Shown: positions 8,413-17,973 of the stretch, in pieces
Layout: the number at the start of each line of letters is the position of its first letter
Position numbering within the stretch: the stretch's first letter is position 1
From: Candidatus Thioglobus autotrophicus
GTDB lineage: Bacteria; Pseudomonadota; Gammaproteobacteria; PS1; Pseudothioglobaceae
Assembly (NCBI GenBank): GCA_022448455.1
Contig: JAKUUR010000007.1
Location: forward strand, 1-64,000
DNA length: 64,000 bases
Direction: 5' to 3'
Position numbers and translations under genes: made by a program
The notes under the pieces: generated by a model
Told to the model about the DNA's origin: nothing
Databases searched by the model: none
Seen by the model: the letters and a program-made list of their open reading frames with translations, nothing else

Positions 8413-10215
8413 TTATTTTTTTAGTGTTTCTTGTATTTTAGTCGCCAATTTGTGGTTAATGCCAACTACTTTTTGTAACTCATCAATGCTGGTATTTTTG
8501 ATTTCTTGTAGCCCACCAAAATAATTCAACAGAGCTCTGCGTTTATTTACGCCAATACCTTTAACATTTTCGAGGGGTGAGGTGTTACGCTTTAAAGCTC
8601 TTTTACGTCGATGGTTTTTAATTGCAAATCGGTGAGATTCGTCCCGAATATGATTAATCAGTAACAATGCAGGGTCATGTGGAGCTAAATTAATTCGATT
8701 AACCTTATTATTTTCAATTGTGATTAGGGTTTCAAGACCTGCTTTTCTACCATCACCCTTAGAAACTCCTACAAGCTGCATTGACTCTATACCAATAGAA
8801 TTCATTACCATTACTGCTTGGTTAAGTTGACCCAAACCACCATCAATAAAAACAATGTCAGGCATAGCTTTATTAGACTTAAGTAGACCTGAATAGCGAC
8901 GATAAACCGCCTGATTGATAGCTGCATAGTCATCCCCTGGTTTAATATCTTTGATATTGAATTGTCGATACTTACTGATTTTTGGTAATCCTTTTTCAAA
9001 AACAACGCATGAAGCCGTAGTCGCCTCTCCCATTGTATGACTAATATCAAAACATTCCATAACCTCTGGAAGATTAGGAAGTGCCAAGGTCTTCTGAATA
9101 CACTCAAGTTGTTTCTTCTTGGTGAAACTTGACAACAAATGCTGCTTTAAATTTTCCTTGGCATTGAGTGTTGCAATTTCTAAAAAAAGCTTCTTATCAA
9201 TACCTGGAGACTGAATTAATTTAGTTGACAAGGCAGATGCTATTAATGCCTTGTCTTCCAATTTGTGACTAAGAATGATTTGCTTAGGCGTACTTTTCCC
9301 TAAATAATATAAAGGCAAAAAAGCGCTCAAAACTTTTTCACATGTCTCACCCTTTGCATTTTTTGGAAAAAAACTTTCGTTACCTATTTGTTTTCCTGAG
9401 CGAACAAAAATTACTTCAATACAGTGAATATTTGACTCTTGTATGATACTGATAACATCCATATCTGAACTAAATTGGGAGCCATGTCTTTCCTGAATTG
9501 TACGCAGACCAATCAACTGATCACGATAATTTGCAGCAGCTTCAAAATCAAGATCAATCGACGCCTGTTTCATTTTTTGTGAGACTTGATTAAGTAGCTT
9601 ACCACTCTTACCATTCAAAAAAAGGTTTACCATTTCAACATCTTGTGTATACTTCACATCAGAAACTTTTCCAACACAAGGCGCACTACAAAGGCCTATC
9701 TGATATTCTAAACAAGGCCTTGAACGAGACCGATAAAAACTATTGGTGCATTGCCTGACTTTGAATATTTTCTTTAATAATGCCAAAGCATCTCGAGCAA
9801 CATGAGCTGATGGATAAGGACCAAAGTATTCGTAACTTTTATTTTTTTTACCTCGATATAGGCCTAATCGGGGATGTTTGTCATTACTAATATAAATATA
9901 TGGATAACTCTTAGCGTCTTTAAGTAATATATTATATTTAGGCTTATATTGCTTAATCAGATCGTTTTCTAATAAAAGTGCTTGCGTTTCAGTTTTTGTA
10001 ACAATGACTGAAAAATCGTAAATATTTTTTAGGAGCGCTCGTATTTTGCTGTTTTGGCTTGACTGAATGAAATATTGAGAAACTCGATTTTTTAAATTCT
10101 TAGCCTTACCAATATAGATAACATTGCCACTTTGATCCAGCATCTTATAGACGCCAGAATTCTTACTCATATTCTTAAGTTTAAGTGCAATATTTTGCTT
10201 TTTCATTTCAATCAA
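8413..10215 (-). CDS. uvrC: excinuclease ABC subunit C
   Basis: The 600-residue protein makes the two incisions around damaged bases in nucleotide excision repair together with UvrA and UvrB. It has an N-terminal GIY-YIG nuclease domain (SGVYKM then VIYIGKAKNLKNR), a UVR motif that binds UvrB (DFEAAANYRDQL near residue 220), the RNase H-like C-terminal nuclease region (ECFDISHTMGE and VFIDGGLGQLNQA) and C-terminal helix-hairpin-helix motifs (VKGIGVNKRRALLNYFGG). Length is standard. An alternative ATG three codons in is possible. A small membrane protein gene follows 8 nt later. Confidence 0.97.
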   Translation of the reverse strand: MIEMKKQNIALKLKNMSKNSGVYKMLDQSGNVIYIGKAKNLKNRVSQYFIQSSQNSKIRALLKNIYDFSVIVTKTETQALLLENDLIKQYKPKYNILLKDAKSYPYIYISNDKHPRLGLYRGKKNKSYEYFGPYPSAHVARDALALLKKIFKVRQCTNSFYRSRSRPCLEYQIGLCSAPCVGKVSDVKYTQDVEMVNLFLNGKSGKLLNQVSQKMKQASIDLDFEAAANYRDQLIGLRTIQERHGSQFSSDMDVISIIQESNIHCIEVIFVRSGKQIGNESFFPKNAKGETCEKVLSAFLPLYYLGKSTPKQIILSHKLEDKALIASALSTKLIQSPGIDKKLFLEIATLNAKENLKQHLLSSFTKKKQLECIQKTLALPNLPEVMECFDISHTMGEATTASCVVFEKGLPKISKYRQFNIKDIKPGDDYAAINQAVYRRYSGLLKSNKAMPDIVFIDGGLGQLNQAVMVMNSIGIESMQLVGVSKGDGRKAGLETLITIENNKVNRINLAPHDPALLLINHIRDESHRFAIKNHRRKRALKRNTSPLENVKGIGVNKRRALLNYFGGLQEIKNTSIDELQKVVGINHKLATKIQETLKK

Positions 10216-10244
10216 TTAACGCTTAAATATAGTACAATAACCAC

Positions 10245-10886
10245 ATGAAAATAGTCCTTAATATTTTAAAGGCATTCCTGATCAATATCTTATTTATCGG
10301 AATCATCTTTGCTTCTAATTCATGCCCGTCAATTTCTCCCAAGGATGCTAAAGACTTACCTGTAGAACAAGCCGAGGCCATTCTAGGCGATATACTCTGC
10401 TCATTTATAGAACTCCATACTGAAGGCAATAACACTTTTTTTAGTGCACTCAGTCTTACTAAAAAGAAAATTATTCCATATATTGACATTGAATACAGTA
10501 CTGAGCTTGCCTTGGGTAGTTACTGGGAACAACTCCAACCCATGGATAAAAAGATATTTGAAAGGGATATAAAGACAACTTTGATTGATGAGTACATCAA
10601 TAGTCTAGTTAATATAGAGGACTGGAATCAAGTCAATATCACTGTAGATAAAAATTTCTCTCAACTTAATAATTTAGCTGAAGTCAAAGTATTGATTTCT
10701 TCGGGGTATCAAAACGTAACTACCACTGTAACCCTAAAAATGACTCGAAAAGATCGATGGCGAATCTATGATTTAATTTTTCAATCATTTAGTATTGTCG
10801 ACTATTTCGAATATAGCTACGATGAAAAAATAAAACGAGCAGGGGGCTTGCAAAATATACTTCAAAACATGCTTCAAAGGACTTAA
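10245..10886 (+). CDS. mlaC: phospholipid transport periplasmic protein MlaC
   Basis: The 213-residue protein starts with a signal sequence (about residues 1-24) and continues with the MlaC/Ttg2 fold: TFFSALSLTKKKIIPYIDIEYS, LGSYWEQLQPMDKKIFERD and the C-terminal RWRIYDLIFQSFSIVDYF. MlaC shuttles phospholipid between the outer-membrane MlaA complex and the inner-membrane MlaFEDB transporter. It lies 6 nt before murA, as in other gammaproteobacteria where the mla genes adjoin murA. Here mlaFED and mlaB are not present upstream; uvrC is divergent. Confidence 0.85.
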   Translation: MKIVLNILKAFLINILFIGIIFASNSCPSISPKDAKDLPVEQAEAILGDILCSFIELHTEGNNTFFSALSLTKKKIIPYIDIEYSTELALGSYWEQLQPMDKKIFERDIKTTLIDEYINSLVNIEDWNQVNITVDKNFSQLNNLAEVKVLISSGYQNVTTTVTLKMTRKDRWRIYDLIFQSFSIVDYFEYSYDEKIKRAGGLQNILQNMLQRT

Positions 10887-10892
10887 AAAATA

Positions 10893-12152
10893 ATGTATAA
10901 ACTAGTTATTCAAGGAGGAATTCCACTTAGTGGTAATATTAAAACCTCTGGCTCAAAGAATTCTACCTTGCCAATATTTTTTTCGTCAATTCTGGCTGAT
11001 AGTCCTCTTAAACTAGCAAATACACCACAACTAAGTGACGTTTCAACAACCTTGCGTCTTTTGATGGATATGGGCTCTAACTTTGTTCTTGAAGAGGATG
11101 GCTCTATTTTTATTGATTCTTCAAACCTCACTAATCTGAGAGCCGACTACTCTCTGGTTAAAACAATGCGTGCCTCTATATTAACTCTCGGACCAATGTT
11201 AGCAAAATACAAAAAAGCTAAAATATCACTACCTGGCGGTTGTGCTATTGGCACTCGTCCCGTTAACTTACATCTAGATGCACTAGAGAAAATGGGTGCA
11301 AAAATTGAAGTAAGAAACGGTTATATTTATGCTACTGCAAAAGAACTAATTGGTACTCAAATCAACTTCGACCTAGTTTCAGTAACTGCAACAGAAAACA
11401 CACTTATGGCCGCAACCCTTGCTAAAGGCTTTACCACAATCAATAACGCAGCTCAAGAGCCAGAAGTCACGGACTTAATTTATTGCTTGAGAAAGATGGG
11501 TGCAAAGATAACAGGTGAAAACACTTCAACACTCATCATTGAAGGTGTTGATCGACTCAGTGGCACTGAATACAGTATCTGTCCAGATCGTATCGAAGCT
11601 GGTACTTATTTGGTGGCAGCGGCAATTACGGGTGGTAGTATAACGGTAAACAATATTGAGCCAGACTCTATGCGATCAGTGATAGGAAAACTTATCGAGA
11701 CAGGTGCCGACATTCAAACAAACAAAAACTCAATTAAACTCGACATGAAAAGTAGACGCCCCCAGGCAGTCAATATACGTACCAGCGCCTACCCAAATTT
11801 TCCGACCGACATGCAAGCACAATTTATGGCACTTAATTCAATTGCCGAAGGAAATAGCACAATCACCGAAACTATCTTTGAAAATCGCTTTATGCATGTA
11901 CCTGAACTGAGCCGTATGGGGGCAAATCTTAAACTTGAAGGCAACACCGTTGTTTGTAAAGGGGTAACATCCCTCACCGGTGCAAATTTAATGGCTACAG
12001 ACCTTAGAGCCTCTGCAAGTCTTGTTTTGGCAGGATTGGCTGCAAAAGGTTTAACCACCATTGAACGTGTATACCATCTTGATCGTGGCTATGAAATGAT
12101 CGAAGAAAAATTTAAAATGTTGGGCGCTGATATAAAACGCGTTCAACACTAA
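10893..12152 (+). CDS. murA: UDP-N-acetylglucosamine 1-carboxyvinyltransferase
   Basis: The 419-residue enzyme catalyses the first committed step of peptidoglycan synthesis, adding enolpyruvate to UDP-GlcNAc. The active-site cysteine is visible in LPGGCAIGTRPV (Cys117), so a fosfomycin-sensitive form is expected. SGSKNS with Lys22 lies near the start and DLRASASLVLAGLAA near the end. The length matches the family. It is cotranscribed with mlaC (6 nt gap), and hisG follows 21 nt later on the same strand, an order common in proteobacteria. Confidence 0.97.
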   Translation: MYKLVIQGGIPLSGNIKTSGSKNSTLPIFFSSILADSPLKLANTPQLSDVSTTLRLLMDMGSNFVLEEDGSIFIDSSNLTNLRADYSLVKTMRASILTLGPMLAKYKKAKISLPGGCAIGTRPVNLHLDALEKMGAKIEVRNGYIYATAKELIGTQINFDLVSVTATENTLMAATLAKGFTTINNAAQEPEVTDLIYCLRKMGAKITGENTSTLIIEGVDRLSGTEYSICPDRIEAGTYLVAAAITGGSITVNNIEPDSMRSVIGKLIETGADIQTNKNSIKLDMKSRRPQAVNIRTSAYPNFPTDMQAQFMALNSIAEGNSTITETIFENRFMHVPELSRMGANLKLEGNTVVCKGVTSLTGANLMATDLRASASLVLAGLAAKGLTTIERVYHLDRGYEMIEEKFKMLGADIKRVQH

Positions 12153-12173
12153 GTTAACAATACAAATAACAAT

Positions 12174-12791
12174 ATGCTCACGATCGCTCTTTCAAAAGGA
12201 CGAATATTAGAACAAACGCTCCCTCTTTTGGAGAAAGCTGGACTTTCTATTTCTGCTAAAGAGCTTAAAAGCAGAAAGTTGATTCTGGATACTAATCTTG
12301 GCGAAATCAAAGTCATTATACTTCGTGCTAGTGATGTACCTGTTTTTGTTCAGCATGGTGCTGCAGATATTGGTATAGCTGGCAAAGATGTCCTCTTAGA
12401 ACACGGTGCTGTTGGCCTTTTTGAATTACTTGATCTCGGTATTTCCAAGTGCCGACTTATGGTGGCAGCTCAAGCAAACCAAGACCTGGCAAAAGGCACT
12501 CTTAGGATAGCAACTAAATACGTCAATTCCACCAAACGCTATTTTCAATCGCAAGGCAGACAAGTTGAAGTAATTAAACTTTCTGGTGCTATGGAGCTTG
12601 CACCTATTGTTGGCCTTGCTCACTGTATTGTTGATCTAGTAGATACCGGCAATACTTTAAAAGCAAATAACTTAGTCCCCTTAGAACTAATTGAAAATAT
12701 AAGCTCTCGACTGATTGTTAACTCTGCTTCATTTAACACCAAACATAGTGAAATCAGTGATTGGGTTGATAGAGTTAAAGATAACTTATGA
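12174..12791 (+). CDS. hisG: ATP phosphoribosyltransferase, short form
   Basis: The 205-residue protein begins [19 protein letters not shown] and contains [12 protein letters not shown] and the PRPP-binding segment [16 protein letters not shown]. It catalyses the first step of histidine synthesis. It lacks the C-terminal regulatory domain of the long (about 300-residue) form. Short HisG proteins work together with HisZ, which is not in this window. Its last codons overlap the ATG of hisD (ATGA type, 4 nt), so translation is coupled. Confidence 0.95.
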   Translation: MLTIALSKGRILEQTLPLLEKAGLSISAKELKSRKLILDTNLGEIKVIILRASDVPVFVQHGAADIGIAGKDVLLEHGAVGLFELLDLGISKCRLMVAAQANQDLAKGTLRIATKYVNSTKRYFQSQGRQVEVIKLSGAMELAPIVGLAHCIVDLVDTGNTLKANNLVPLELIENISSRLIVNSASFNTKHSEISDWVDRVKDNL

Positions 12792-14086
12792 TTACTAAAT
12801 TATCTTCACAGCAAAAAGACTTTAATACAAAACTTTCTTCTTTACTTTCTTGGGAAAGTGTTTCTAACAAAGATGTTGCAAACACTGTCGAAGAAATCAT
12901 TAATACAATTAGATCCAAAGGCGATAAAGCACTCATCGATTACTCAATTAAGTTTGATGGTGTCAAAGCAAAGTCAATGGCTGAGCTTATAATTCCTCAA
13001 GAAGAACTTGAAAAGTCATTTGATGGTTTAAGTGATAAACAAAAAGACGCAATCAAAATTGCGGCAGAAAGAATTAAAGCATACCACTTAAAACAAAACC
13101 AACAAACCTGGTCTTATACAGAAAAAGATGGTACTTTCTTAGGTCAAAAAATTACCCCACTAGATCGTGTTGGCTTGTATGTTCCCGGAGGAAAGGCAGC
13201 TTACCCTTCTTCTGTATTGATGAATGCTATACCAGCAAAGGTTGCTGGTGTTGAGGAGCTAATCATGGTGGTACCAACACTGAACGGGACAACCAATCAG
13301 CTTGTCTTAGCTGCTGCTTATATTTCAGGAGTTGACATGGTGATTACTGTGGGTGGTGCACAAGCCATTGCAGCACTAGCTTATGGCACTGAAAGTATAC
13401 CAAAAGTTGATAAAATTGTTGGACCTGGAAATATTTATGTGGCCACAGCAAAACGCGCTGTATTTGGTCAAGTTGGTATCGACATGATCGCTGGACCTTC
13501 CGAAATCCTTATTATTTGTGATGGCAATACTGACCCTGACTGGATAGCAGTGGATTTATTTTCTCAAGCTGAACACGATGAAGATGCGCAATCTATTCTC
13601 CTCTGTCCTGATAAAGCATTTATAGATAAGGTTGAGAAAAGTATTGAAAAATTATTACCTTCAATGGACAGGAAAAATATCATTGAAACTGCTTTAAAAA
13701 ATAGAGGTGCACTTATCCACACCGAAGATATGGATGAAGCTATAGCTATCTCTAATAGAATTGCGCCCGAACACCTAGAACTTTCGGTTGAAAACCCTGA
13801 AACCCTTCTAGATAGCATTAAACATGCAGGTGCAATCTTTATGGGCAAATATACCTGTGAGGCTTTAGGTGACTATTGTGCAGGGCCAAACCATGTGTTA
13901 CCAACATCAGGCACTGCGAGATTCTCTTCACCACTCGGTGTTTATGATTTCCAGAAAAAATCAAGTCTGATTATGGCTTCACGTGAAAGCGCCAATACCT
14001 TAGGCAAAATTGCTGCAACATTGGCTGATGGCGAAGGCCTTCAAGCGCACGCTAAATCTGCAAGGTATCGAGTTAATACGCCGTAA
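12788..14086 (+). CDS. hisD: histidinol dehydrogenase
   Basis: The 432-residue zinc enzyme performs the last two oxidations of histidine synthesis. Recognisable segments are [41 protein letters not shown], the metal and catalytic region AEHDEDAQS and APEHLEL. The N-terminus is typical. The start overlaps hisG by 4 nt. The stop codon abuts the stop of the convergent ABC ATPase gene, with no room for a terminator between them. Confidence 0.97.
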   Translation: MITKLSSQQKDFNTKLSSLLSWESVSNKDVANTVEEIINTIRSKGDKALIDYSIKFDGVKAKSMAELIIPQEELEKSFDGLSDKQKDAIKIAAERIKAYHLKQNQQTWSYTEKDGTFLGQKITPLDRVGLYVPGGKAAYPSSVLMNAIPAKVAGVEELIMVVPTLNGTTNQLVLAAAYISGVDMVITVGGAQAIAALAYGTESIPKVDKIVGPGNIYVATAKRAVFGQVGIDMIAGPSEILIICDGNTDPDWIAVDLFSQAEHDEDAQSILLCPDKAFIDKVEKSIEKLLPSMDRKNIIETALKNRGALIHTEDMDEAIAISNRIAPEHLELSVENPETLLDSIKHAGAIFMGKYTCEALGDYCAGPNHVLPTSGTARFSSPLGVYDFQKKSSLIMASRESANTLGKIAATLADGEGLQAHAKSARYRVNTP

Positions 14087-14899
14087 TCATCCCGGCAAAG
14101 CCTGATAGAAGCCATTCTCTTCAATAATTTTGATAGGCCTATCAAATAATTTACTTAGAATTTTGCCTGTTAAAATCTTTGTTTTATCTCCATCATCTAC
14201 TACTTTTGCCTCTTTCAATAAAATCGCTCTAGTAATTTCAGGGGGAATCTCATGGACATGGTGGGTAACTAAAATGACATTTTTACCTGTACTCATAAGG
14301 CCTTGGATAATTTCAAGATATTGAAAGCATGCCCGCAAGTCAAGACCACTTGTTGGTTCGTCAAGCACGAGAACTTCAGGATCATGTACCAAAGCACGGG
14401 CCAAAAGAAACTTTCGCTGCTCACCCGTAGACATCGTTGAGAATTGACGAGACTTTAAGTCCTCTATTCCCAATAAGTGCATAGTCTGATGGGCAAGCTC
14501 TATGTGTTCAGTGTCAAAATTCTGATGTTGCCAAATTCCGTCACTTGCATAAAAACCTGATAGCACTACGTAAAGACCTAATGCATTATTAGAATAATTA
14601 CTTTGTAAGTGATGTGAAACTACCCCTAAATGAGCACGCAATTGTTGTACGTTCCATCGATCTTTTCCAAATAGCTTTATACTACTATTTTCATTTTCTA
14701 CAATGTAAAGCTCACGATTCAACAATTTGAGTAAAGTTGTTTTGCCTGCACCATTAGGACCTAAAATAACCGTATTCTGGCCTCTTTCTAGAGATAAAGA
14801 GAAGTTATCAAAGACTTTGTTTCTTTGCTGAAATACCGTAATATTTTGAAGTTCAATTATATTTTTCAAAACCTTATTTCTATTAATCACCCATATCAA
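14087..14899 (-). CDS. ABC transporter ATP-binding protein
   Basis: The 270-residue ATPase has Walker A GPNGAGKTT, Q-loop region HLGVVSHHLQS, signature STGEQRKFLLARAL, Walker B EVLVLDEPTSGLD and the switch VTHHVHEIPPEI. The two histidines after VT and the HEIPPEI sequence resemble the ModF/YlmA-like group of cytoplasmic ABC ATPases rather than a metabolite importer. No permease or binding-protein gene adjoins it. The first about 10 residues look unconserved; a TTG at codon 11 would give a more family-like start (KNIIELQNITV). It ends base-to-base against hisD. The substrate or partner is unknown. Confidence 0.75.
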   Translation of the reverse strand: MIWVINRNKVLKNIIELQNITVFQQRNKVFDNFSLSLERGQNTVILGPNGAGKTTLLKLLNRELYIVENENSSIKLFGKDRWNVQQLRAHLGVVSHHLQSNYSNNALGLYVVLSGFYASDGIWQHQNFDTEHIELAHQTMHLLGIEDLKSRQFSTMSTGEQRKFLLARALVHDPEVLVLDEPTSGLDLRACFQYLEIIQGLMSTGKNVILVTHHVHEIPPEITRAILLKEAKVVDDGDKTKILTGKILSKLFDRPIKIIEENGFYQALPG

Positions 14900-14945
14900 C
14901 TACATTTCATCATACCACGACAAATAATAACCCTTACCTGGTTTG

Positions 14946-15848
14946 CTAGCCATGTTTTAGGGATGAACCTAATTTGGGAAATAACTGAGACAAAAACATA
15001 CCTGTAAGCATTAAAGCACATCCCAAAAGACCTCTTGCCGGTAAGTGTTCATCTAATAATAACCATCCTCCTAGTACGGCAAAGGCGCCCTCTAAGCTCA
15101 AGATTATCGCTGCATGGGAAGAGTGTGCGTGTTGTTGGGCTACTACTTGCAATGTATAAGCGATACCGGTTGACATAACACCAGCGTAAAGTAGTGGGAT
15201 AGCTGTTGCTACAATCATATCCCAACTAATCATTTCTATGGCGATTGCAATGAATAAACTAATGAAGCCACATACCAAATATTGAACTAGCGAAAGTTTC
15301 AAGGTATCCATGCGTTTTGCCAAGTAACCTATCACTAAAACATGTGCTGCAAAGAATACAGCACAGATGAGTTGCAGTAGGTCACCCTCAGCTATACTAA
15401 AGTCTTCCTTAATACTCAGTAAATATAAACCAAATAGAGCTATTGTTGCTCCCAGCCAGGTACCTGAACCTGTTTTTTGTCCCAAAAATAATCCAATCAA
15501 AGGTACAAAAAAGATATACAAACCAGTAATAAAGCCAGCTTTCCCTGCAGTCGTGTACTGTAAACCTACCTGCTGAAAACTAATACCTCCAAACAAAAGC
15601 AAACCAGCGACTGTACCCGCAAATATAAGTTTCTTTGCAGACACTTCGGCCTTGTGGGTTTGTTGTGGTTTTTTTGATAGAAACCAAACCACTGGGGATA
15701 AGGCTACTACACCTATCAAAAATCTAACCCCACTAAACAAAAATGGACCCATCGTTTCCATTCCTTCACGCTGTGCTACAAAAGCAAACCCCCAAATAGC
15801 GGCTGCAATGAGCATCAACAAGTCTGTTTTAAGGGCTTGCGTTTTCAT
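14946..15848 (-). CDS. EamA-family (DMT superfamily) transporter
   Basis: The 300-residue integral membrane protein has about ten helices in two EamA repeats. AAAIWGFAFVAQREGMETMG and the following FSGVRFLIG mark repeat 1. The second repeat ends HAAIILSLEGAFAVLGGWLL, typical of the family. EamA proteins export amino acids or other metabolites. It lies 10 nt after the GcvT-family gene, so they are probably cotranscribed, hinting at a substrate related to that enzyme. It is not closely similar to the two tandem EamA proteins upstream in the operon. Confidence 0.85.
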   Translation of the reverse strand: MKTQALKTDLLMLIAAAIWGFAFVAQREGMETMGPFLFSGVRFLIGVVALSPVVWFLSKKPQQTHKAEVSAKKLIFAGTVAGLLLFGGISFQQVGLQYTTAGKAGFITGLYIFFVPLIGLFLGQKTGSGTWLGATIALFGLYLLSIKEDFSIAEGDLLQLICAVFFAAHVLVIGYLAKRMDTLKLSLVQYLVCGFISLFIAIAIEMISWDMIVATAIPLLYAGVMSTGIAYTLQVVAQQHAHSSHAAIILSLEGAFAVLGGWLLLDEHLPARGLLGCALMLTGMFLSQLFPKLGSSLKHG

Positions 15849-15858
15849 TATGTAATGA

Positions 15859-16962
15859 TTAGGCGTGCGGTCTTGTTTTCTGTGGATCGTAGATTGGCAA
15901 TTCCGTAATCACAGCTGTCGTGTCAACGTTATTACTCGAAATTCTAACCTTTGTGCCTTTCCCTGAATACCTAGGTTCAATATGACCAAGTGCCAGAGAC
16001 ATGTTCATCCTATGAGACCATACTGGACAATTAACCACGCCAACATTTTCTCCGTTGATGTTAATAAGTTCACCACCCTCAAGAGCTTCATTGTGGTCAA
16101 CGTTAAGACTAATAAAATTTATTTTTTCTTTTCCTTCAGATGCAAAGACCTTCTCCTTACCCCTGAAATCGCCCTTCTTACGACTAACTGCCCAGCCAAG
16201 TCCAACTTCCCAAGGGGTATTTTCTGTGGTCATATCGTAGCCATAGAAAAGCAAGGCAGCTTCAACGCGCACCTTATCTAAAGCTGTAAATGAACACGGA
16301 ACAATACCTTTGTCTTCACCAAGATCAAGAATACTATCCCAGACATCAGCAACACCATCTGCACCGACAAATATTTCATATCCTCTTTCACCTGAATAAC
16401 CTGTTCGTGAAATCATACATTTATGTCCAAAAATTTCCGTTTCTTGCTGATGAAAATATTGAAGTGAATGAAGATTCATTGGAGTATGTGTATTTAGAAA
16501 GTCTACTGATTTTGGACCCTGAAGTGACAAATCATGCATATCATCATCGAACTCAATATCGACATTCTTTCCTACAATAGATTCTTCTAGTCTTTCATAG
16601 CTTTCACCAGTACCATAAACCATAAACCATTCGTCGCCATTATTAGCGATAATGGCATCATCACAAATCATGCCATCATCATTAAGAACTGGTCCATAAG
16701 CTGATTTTCCGGTATATATTTCACGCATATTGCGTGTCATAATATGGTCAACTACGTCCTCCGCATCTTTGCCACGAATATGCACTTTTTTCAACGCAGA
16801 AACATCAAAGAGGCCTGCCGCTTCTCGAATCGCATCATGTTCATCTTCTGGATTACTGTCATATGACCAAGCAACGCCCATGCCATTCCAATCTTCAAGA
16901 CCAGAGCCCAATGTTCTATGGCGACTTGCTAACCTGGATTCTCTTGATAATTCTTCACTCAT
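15859..16962 (-). CDS. GcvT/DmdA-family tetrahydrofolate-dependent methyltransferase
   Basis: The 367-residue protein has the aminomethyltransferase fold: AAGLFDVSALKKVHIRGKDA, LSLQGPKSVDFL, MISRTGYSGERGYEIF, ALDKVRVEAALLFYGYD and WEVGLGWAVSRKKGDFRGKE. These proteins pass a methyl or methylene group to tetrahydrofolate; the family includes GcvT, DMSP demethylase (DmdA) and dimethylglycine-type demethylases. No gcvH or gcvP adjoins it, so it is unlikely to be the glycine-cleavage T protein. The flanking EamA transporters suggest a dedicated small substrate. A good Shine-Dalgarno (AGGAG) precedes the ATG. A DmdA role is possible, but I do not see sequence identity strong enough to name it. Confidence 0.82.
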   Translation of the reverse strand: MSEELSRESRLASRHRTLGSGLEDWNGMGVAWSYDSNPEDEHDAIREAAGLFDVSALKKVHIRGKDAEDVVDHIMTRNMREIYTGKSAYGPVLNDDGMICDDAIIANNGDEWFMVYGTGESYERLEESIVGKNVDIEFDDDMHDLSLQGPKSVDFLNTHTPMNLHSLQYFHQQETEIFGHKCMISRTGYSGERGYEIFVGADGVADVWDSILDLGEDKGIVPCSFTALDKVRVEAALLFYGYDMTTENTPWEVGLGWAVSRKKGDFRGKEKVFASEGKEKINFISLNVDHNEALEGGELININGENVGVVNCPVWSHRMNMSLALGHIEPRYSGKGTKVRISSNNVDTTAVITELPIYDPQKTRPHA

Positions 16963-17064
16963 ATTATTCTCCTAATTGACTGAATTCTGCTTGAAGTCTA
17001 AGAAAATAACGACCAAACAAATAAGATCTATATTGTATCCAAAAATGAGACTTCATGCCTTACG

Positions 17065-17934
17065 TTATTTCAAATTTTGTGCAAGTTTATTGCTATACCA
17101 AGCATGGCAAAATAAAGTTAAGATAACTATCGAACCACCAATCAAAGCGTTACTGGAAGGTTGTTCTTTAATAACAATCCAGGCAATTAATGTTCCTAGC
17201 ACTGTTCCCAAAGGAAAAAACATTGCTACCTCGGGAGCTGGAATGTATTGCGGGGCGATTGTTATCAAACTAAACGAAACAGCAAGAACAATTCCACTCG
17301 CAAGAATATAAAGCATAGACTGAGATGACAGGACTAACGAATCTGCAAAAATAAAGCCGATTAAAGCTATCGCAATACCGTTCACAGCCATTGCGGGAAC
17401 CATATTTACATTTTTATATTTTCTTAAAAGAGTGAAAGAAAAACCCCCCACAATTACCGAGGTTAAAGCAAAAAGGTTGCCCATTAAATTCATTCCACTT
17501 TTATCTCCAGCCATCACAATATATATTCCAATAAATACAATAATCATCGAGAGCCATGTGTATAGAGCAGGCTTTTCCTTGAGCATCATCAAAGAAACAA
17601 TCGCAACCATGATAGGCGAGATACTAATAATGACCAGTGTTTTGGCTATAGATGTGTAATGAATTGCCAAAATAAATGAAGTGCCACCCAAAGCCGTTAA
17701 TAAGCCAATAAGTACTCCTCCTTTGCCAATATTAATCAACTCATTAACTGCTTTAGAGCGATAGGTTATGAGCAAAATAACAATAATGCCAGAAGCAAAA
17801 AATATTCCACGCCAGAACAGAACCGTCCAGCTATCAGAATCAGCAAGTCTTACCAATACAGCATCCGGAGTCAATATCACGATTCCAAAAAACGCAATTA
17901 ATAATCCTTTCAGGTGACTATTCACACTAAACAC
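17065..17934 (-). CDS. EamA-family (DMT superfamily) transporter, paralogue 1
   Basis: This 289-residue ten-helix protein contains LADSDSWTVLFWRGIFF, TLVIISISPIMVAI and SLITIAPQYIPAPEVAMF. It is clearly homologous along its full length to the product of the next gene upstream (17974-18837), sharing SWTVLFWRG, VFIGIYIVM, FSLITIAP and the C-terminal AWYS. A tandem duplication followed by divergence is the simple reading. Two related copies might form a heterodimer, or transport different substrates; the sequence does not decide this. It probably belongs to a minus-strand operon running from the DUF4430 gene to the ABC ATPase. Confidence 0.87.
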   Translation of the reverse strand: MFSVNSHLKGLLIAFFGIVILTPDAVLVRLADSDSWTVLFWRGIFFASGIIVILLITYRSKAVNELINIGKGGVLIGLLTALGGTSFILAIHYTSIAKTLVIISISPIMVAIVSLMMLKEKPALYTWLSMIIVFIGIYIVMAGDKSGMNLMGNLFALTSVIVGGFSFTLLRKYKNVNMVPAMAVNGIAIALIGFIFADSLVLSSQSMLYILASGIVLAVSFSLITIAPQYIPAPEVAMFFPLGTVLGTLIAWIVIKEQPSSNALIGGSIVILTLFCHAWYSNKLAQNLK

Positions 17935-17973
17935 CTGTCAGAAATTAACTTATTTAACATCAGAGTTTGATTT

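Noticed and set aside
15859-16962. gcvT of the glycine cleavage system
   Set aside because: No gcvH or gcvP adjoins it, and the flanking genes are transporters; only the family can be claimed.
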